A DNA stretch of 19,031 nucleotides from Promethearchaeota archaeon (GTDB taxonomy: Archaea; Asgardarchaeota; Lokiarchaeia; Sigynarchaeales; SOKP01), in NCBI GenBank assembly GCA_019057975.1, contig JAHLWJ010000052.1, forward strand, positions 1 to 19,031, in the 5' to 3' direction. The notes below the pieces were generated by a model, which saw nothing but the letters and a program-made list of their open reading frames with translations, was not told the origin of the DNA and ran no database searches. The position numbers and the translations under genes were made by a program. Below, piece by piece: positions 15,048 to 19,031 of the stretch (position 1 is its first letter; every line of letters starts with the position of its first letter).

Positions 15048-15099
15048 ATCTTTAAATGAACTAGAAGTATTAAAAAAGAAAAAAATGAGTGAATAATAG

Positions 15100-17808
15100 A
15101 TGAATTATCTGATTGCTGTAGAGTTTCATGGATTTCAAGTTCCTAAATCCATGTCAATAACATATAGAGGAAAAAAATTGCATATTTATCCTGGAAATTA
15201 TATTAGTTTAATAAATGGTGTTAAAAAGCAGATAAAATATATAAATTCCCCTGAATTCAGAGAGCACACACTCTTAAAGACTAAAAGATTTTTTCAATTT
15301 GAAGTAGGACAAGAAAGAAGTACGATTGTTATTTTAAATTATGATTTAGATTTACATCAAACTCACATAGATTTGTATAATGAAATTTATAATTTTTTCA
15401 AAACTTTCTTAAAAATTAATTGGGTGATTTCTGAATATTTCTTAAATATAAGTAGAATTTTAATATTCAAGAAACAGAATTGTTTCCATTATCTATTAAG
15501 GGGAATAAATAGGAAGTTAAGACTTAGTTCTGGTAGAACGAAATTTCATAATTTTGAAATTGAGAATTATGAAGAGCAAATTGAATTAATAACCCAGACA
15601 GCAGAAAAAAATAACTTAAATGAAGCAGTTGTTGGTCTTTTCTATGAGTTGACTTATGCAAGAAATGCCCTTAATACAGAAACTAAAATTATTTATCTTT
15701 GGAATTATCTTGAACACTTAGCGAATTTATATGCAAGAATTCAAAATATTAATTTATTAATTGATCAAGAAAAATTTGAGAATTTAAAAGATAAAATCTC
15801 TAAAAGACTCGTAAAACTAGTGGAAGAGAATGAGAATTTTAATGCAGTTATAGATACCGATGTTTTAGAGCAAAAAATTAATGAAATTATTAATAATTTC
15901 AATAGAGAAGCAAAACTAAAAAAACCACTTTCTAAAGAAGTATTAAAAGCATTGAAAAAGAATATTAGAGAGGAAGTGAATAATGCAATAAAAGAAACGG
16001 ACATCCTAATTTCGGGTTATGATAATCATCAAATTACTCAAAACATAATGAAGCAAATTAATGATTTTCCAAGCGTGAGAATATTAATTGAATTATTAGC
16101 TAATAACGCAGGTTATAACTTAAATGAAGAAGAGACAAATCTTATTTTTTACATGAACAAAGCACGCAATCACTATTTTCATGAATCCTTGGATAACGAT
16201 ACTTTATTCGAAGTTCTAAAAAATGAAATTAATTCACGTGAGAATCAAGAAATTGAAAATTTAGATTTTAATACTTATACTGAATTAATCGAAAAGTTTG
16301 AAAAATTCTTAGAAAAAATCACTTTTCATATTCTCGAATTTCCTGTAAATTTAAAAGAAAAAAGAAGTTCTCAATCTGCGGAATTTATAGGGTTTAATAA
16401 GAATATACATAAAGATGAAGATACTGCTTCATATTTCACTTCGATATTTAATAATATATTAGAACAATATACTCAACAAAATAAGTATTATTCACTTCTA
16501 ATGTTTATTAGTAAAACAATCGATAATTTCAGTAAAAATATTAAACGATTTGAGATTTCTGGCTTATGTTATTCAATTAAATCAGATAAAGATTTTATTC
16601 CGGTTCAGATAATGTTTGAAGATGAATTTTCAGCAGTTTTTAAGATTCAAGGCAGAATCGAGATTTCACAAATAACTTTTGCTTATTGTTTATTTCTGAA
16701 GGATAAAGAGTTTAAATTTGACTCATTATTAGAATTTCAAGCTTTTACAGATATTGATTTGATATTTGATCGCTTTAGTTTCGAGGCTGATCTACTAGAC
16801 TTTAAAATCAATGCAGATGAATCTGCTAAAAAAGATACTACTAAATATGCTCCATTAAAAGATGCCATAATTCCGTTACCTTTAGATTTTTTAGATGATG
16901 AGTATTTTTCTAAATATTTTGAAACCCCAGCAGAGTATATTGAGATCCTTAAAAAAAAAACTTCTGAAATTGAGATGAATTTTCCATATATAATTATTAC
17001 ACCAATTAAAATTAACGAATTAAAACGATTCAAAAATATTATTGGTATGTTTTTTAAAGGTTCAAGTAGAGATGGAGATGTTTTAACTCTCTATTATTAT
17101 CGATATTTAGGACAACATCCCAATAATCCGAATATTGCCTTATGGTCAACTAGAGAAGAATTAAAATTTAATCGGAGTGAAGAATACTGCTTTACTTTTC
17201 CTTTTATTGCTGGAACTTACGGCGCAGTTATATTTACGAACTCACCTAATCTTTTTGCGACTCATATAATACTTTTTGCAGAGAAAAGGAAATTTATGGA
17301 AGAATTTAATTTAATTAATGGAATTTTACTGAGTTATTTAAAATTATTATATGAGATTCATAGTAATAAGAAAATAGATTTAGATTTATTTGAAAAGCTC
17401 AAGAATTATAAAAAAGAAAGAATTGAAGTAAAGATACAAGGACCAGATGACGTTAAAATCTTTATGGAATACTTCCAAAGAACAATTAATTTAATTACTC
17501 AGATCTCTTTATACCCAAGAATAAAAGAAATCTTTGATATGAGCATAGAAATAGAAAAGTTAAAAAAGAGTATTGTTCCTTTCATTGAAGATGATTATAA
17601 GGGAATATCCTGGCTTTCATTTGGACTTACTACAATCCTTTATTTCTTCTTAACAACTGATGATTCTTTTATTAAAAAAATGGAAGATTCAAACATTAAG
17701 AATCTACTCAATGTTTGCCAATTAATTAATGGAAAACCTTTATCTAATGAATTTTTTGATAAATTACTCGCTTTTCTTAATGATTATATCGAATCTTATA
17801 AAGATTGA
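15100..17808 (+). CDS. Large HEPN-motif protein, putative RNase effector
   Basis: A 902-aa protein that I cannot place in a named family. Residues about 170-370 look like a HEPN-type helical domain: helices AVVGLFYELTYARNALN and IIYLWNYLEHLANLYARI, a long charged helical insert, then LIELLANNAGYNLNEEETN leading to KARNHYFHES. The Arg356-Asn357-x3-His361 segment is the R-x4-6-H motif of HEPN ribonucleases (as in ApeA-like abortive-infection proteins, RnlA-type toxins or Cas13). The N-terminal 165 residues and the C-terminal 500 are of unknown fold; the latter mixes beta-rich and helical parts and may be the sensor. No membrane segment or signal peptide is apparent. It stands two small ORFs downstream of the pAgo genes on the same strand, so it may share their transcript or be a separate defence gene. 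A GAGTGA lies about 6 bases before ATG. Confidence 0.6.
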   Translation: MNYLIAVEFHGFQVPKSMSITYRGKKLHIYPGNYISLINGVKKQIKYINSPEFREHTLLKTKRFFQFEVGQERSTIVILNYDLDLHQTHIDLYNEIYNFFKTFLKINWVISEYFLNISRILIFKKQNCFHYLLRGINRKLRLSSGRTKFHNFEIENYEEQIELITQTAEKNNLNEAVVGLFYELTYARNALNTETKIIYLWNYLEHLANLYARIQNINLLIDQEKFENLKDKISKRLVKLVEENENFNAVIDTDVLEQKINEIINNFNREAKLKKPLSKEVLKALKKNIREEVNNAIKETDILISGYDNHQITQNIMKQINDFPSVRILIELLANNAGYNLNEEETNLIFYMNKARNHYFHESLDNDTLFEVLKNEINSRENQEIENLDFNTYTELIEKFEKFLEKITFHILEFPVNLKEKRSSQSAEFIGFNKNIHKDEDTASYFTSIFNNILEQYTQQNKYYSLLMFISKTIDNFSKNIKRFEISGLCYSIKSDKDFIPVQIMFEDEFSAVFKIQGRIEISQITFAYCLFLKDKEFKFDSLLEFQAFTDIDLIFDRFSFEADLLDFKINADESAKKDTTKYAPLKDAIIPLPLDFLDDEYFSKYFETPAEYIEILKKKTSEIEMNFPYIIITPIKINELKRFKNIIGMFFKGSSRDGDVLTLYYYRYLGQHPNNPNIALWSTREELKFNRSEEYCFTFPFIAGTYGAVIFTNSPNLFATHIILFAEKRKFMEEFNLINGILLSYLKLLYEIHSNKKIDLDLFEKLKNYKKERIEVKIQGPDDVKIFMEYFQRTINLITQISLYPRIKEIFDMSIEIEKLKKSIVPFIEDDYKGISWLSFGLTTILYFFLTTDDSFIKKMEDSNIKNLLNVCQLINGKPLSNEFFDKLLAFLNDYIESYKD

Positions 17809-17906
17809 GGTTTTCTATCAAATGGATAGATCTATTTAATTAAATAAAACAAGGAGATGAAAATTTGTAATTAAATATCACTATTATTCTGAAGAAAATA
17901 ATGAGA

Positions 17907-18734
17907 TTATTCATAATTCCAAAATCCTTCTCTCATAAGATTCAATAATTTTTTTCCATCTATTAAAATCGTTTTATCCTTAATACTTGATGCTTCTCTC
18001 TCCTTAATTGTCTGTATTGTAAATTTGCTAGTAGTAATATAAATTCCTGCTTTTGCGTTGTTGCTTAAAATTGTATCTGTAAATTGTCTCACTTCACGTG
18101 GTTTAATCGTATTTTTTTCTGCGTATTGTTTTACTTGAACAACATATTTCTCTTTAACTCCTAAAGGGTCTATAGTCTCGGCGATAAGATCTATATTTCT
18201 ATCTCCAGTTTTATCAGTAATAATCACATTGATATAACCCATTCTTTCTAAGAGGAATTTGATTACATTATTGAATTCTCTATGTGAATAACGAGTATGC
18301 AAATCCCTAATTTCAGTTAAGGGTTCACTTAGAACTTGGATATTAAATTCTAAATCTTCAACTTTTTGTATTAATTCCTTATTTTTATTCTTAAGAGATT
18401 CAATTTGATCATTATCTGAAACCATTTCATCAACATCTTCAGATTGGCTTTCTCTTTTGGTAATAAATATTTCTCCTCTTCCAATTTTATCGATATAACA
18501 AATCCCTCCATTTTCTTCGTATTCCCTTCTTAGAATATACTTTGGAATATAAACCCTTCTAAGATCGAAATTTATTGTTATAGAATCTTGAGATCCAAAA
18601 AGATTACATCTATATTTTCCACTATCATCTCTATTATTTTCAGTAAATATATCCTTTGCGATGTTATCGTTAGGTGCGGACCATCTAATAAATCCATAAT
18701 CGCGGATATCTTTTGGTTTAACTTCTATTTCCAT
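17907..18734 (-). CDS. Mrr-type restriction endonuclease with N-terminal domain and coiled coil
   Basis: 275 aa. The C-terminal nuclease (about 150-265) has the Mrr layout: FNNVIKFLLERMGYINV, then GDRNIDLIAE with Asp182, VVQVKQY with Gln200 and Lys202, and AGIYITTSKFT. The D...QxK set marks Mrr-family enzymes, which cut modified or otherwise marked DNA in type IV restriction. Before it is a coiled coil (about 107-135, LKNKNKELIQKVEDLEF) that may dimerise the protein. The first 95 residues form an unrecognised beta-rich domain (DYGFIRWSAPNDN, IPKYILRREYEENGGICYI) that may be the sensor. No Shine-Dalgarno is seen. ATG 18734 lies 15 bp after the stop of the truncated URO-D leader on the same strand, so it is probably transcribed from the duplicated URO-D promoter. 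It converges with the HEPN gene. Confidence 0.8.
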   Translation of the reverse strand: MEIEVKPKDIRDYGFIRWSAPNDNIAKDIFTENNRDDSGKYRCNLFGSQDSITINFDLRRVYIPKYILRREYEENGGICYIDKIGRGEIFITKRESQSEDVDEMVSDNDQIESLKNKNKELIQKVEDLEFNIQVLSEPLTEIRDLHTRYSHREFNNVIKFLLERMGYINVIITDKTGDRNIDLIAETIDPLGVKEKYVVQVKQYAEKNTIKPREVRQFTDTILSNNAKAGIYITTSKFTIQTIKEREASSIKDKTILIDGKKLLNLMREGFWNYE

Positions 18735-18749
18735 TTTTTATTCATTTAA

Positions 18750-18869
18750 CTATATGAATTCCATTATATGAAATTTATGATTCTTATTGTAAAAAAGATT
18801 ATATTTTTGTTCTATTTTTTCTGGTTCTTCTAAATTTAAAGCAGTGAGAACTCTTTCTCTACAATCCAT
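18750..18869 (-). pseudogene. Truncated URO-D family gene, 5' remnant
   Basis: Starts with ATG at 18869 and reads MDCRERVLTALNLEEPEKIE, 20 residues that closely follow the N-terminus of the URO-D gene at the left edge, then diverges and stops with TAG after 39 codons. Similarity ends near codon 19. The copy keeps the upstream region within the repeat, so its promoter may still work. The Mrr-type gene starts 15 bp further on. Confidence 0.75.
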
Positions 18870-18949
18870 TTTTCTCATTAAATTGTTTTTTAATATTATT
18901 TAATAAATAAGATAATTGGATTCTTTTTTAAAAATTTAATTAGAAATTT
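18829..18949. repeat. Right copy of 121-bp island-flanking direct repeat
   Basis: Ungapped, same-orientation match to 42-162 with about 13 mismatches. Most differences sit in the URO-D coding codons; the upstream promoter-like part, for example 18911-18949, differs at one position. The two copies enclose about 18.7 kb that contains all defence genes. They could be an integration duplication, the scar of a tandem paralogue, or the recombination site by which the island is gained or lost. Confidence 0.9.
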
Positions 18950-19031
18950 AAAAATACTAAGACTTTGTGGCAAATAAAAAGAATAATTAGTTAATAGAAA
19001 TAGGATAAGTTCCATATTTCTTTAATGTATC
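18950..19031. other. AT-rich right edge without recognisable gene
   Basis: 82 bases beyond the right repeat copy, with no convincing ORF. It lies upstream of the truncated URO-D start and does not resemble the sequence beyond the left copy. Confidence 0.3.

Noticed and set aside
15765..17033. Two minus-strand ORFs inside the HEPN gene
   Set aside because: Serine/phenylalanine-rich shadows of an AT-rich lysine/glutamate-rich gene.
17809..17906. AAGGAG followed by ATG and five codons near 17850-17875
   Set aside because: A good ribosome site but only a 5-codon ORF in a convergent gap; no continuing frame was found, so I do not call a gene.
1..19031. CRISPR array, rRNA, tRNA or complete insertion sequence
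   Set aside because: No regularly spaced repeat-spacer pattern, no RNA gene signature and no transposase or integrase was seen on either strand.

Overview
The window is very AT-rich. Several starts look leaderless or carry GGTGA/GGAGG-type Shine-Dalgarno sequences, and TATA-like boxes lie about 25-35 bases upstream of some starts. Together with the small zinc-ribbon and winged-helix proteins, this suggests a low-GC archaeon. A Lokiarchaeia-like (Asgard) genome would fit, but that is a guess from style, not from a marker gene.

Layout. The left edge holds the first 27 codons (minus strand) of a uroporphyrinogen-decarboxylase (URO-D) family protein. At the right edge the start of a similar gene reappears, truncated. 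The two copies share a 121-bp direct repeat (42-162 and 18829-18949, about 89% identical by eye) that brackets everything between them. The interval looks like one accessory/defence island next to, or inside, a duplicated URO-D locus.

Inside the repeats, 160-2990 is a decaying fringe: a 35-codon ORF, a broken TPR gene, an intact HEAT-repeat gene, a 55-aa zinc-ribbon protein and an interrupted zinc-finger/winged-helix-like gene. Next is a type II restriction-modification (R-M) module: a TaqI-like gamma-class adenine methyltransferase (minus), a divergent small winged-helix regulator (plus) and a PD-(D/E)XK endonuclease. Blocks of 11-bp-spaced GGTAAT repeats lie on both sides of the regulator. 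A type III R-M pair (Mod then Res) follows; both genes appear to start on AUA codons behind good Shine-Dalgarno sites.

The next operon is a short prokaryotic Argonaute system: an HNH nuclease-APAZ protein overlapping by 4 bp with a short pAgo, which resembles the SPARHA type. The pAgo reading frame is broken inside the MID domain. Two small ORFs and a 902-aa protein with a HEPN-type RNase motif follow on the same strand. The last gene is an Mrr-type nuclease with a coiled coil, in convergent orientation, placed 15 bp behind the truncated URO-D leader and probably using its duplicated promoter.

Biological reading: two R-M systems cut unmodified DNA, the HNH-APAZ/pAgo pair would sense guided invader nucleic acid and unleash its nuclease, the HEPN protein is a candidate RNase effector, and the Mrr protein may attack modified or otherwise marked DNA. 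The least described parts are the HEPN cassette with its two small ORFs, the regulator with its 11-bp operators, the paired AUA starts and the island-flanking URO-D repeat.
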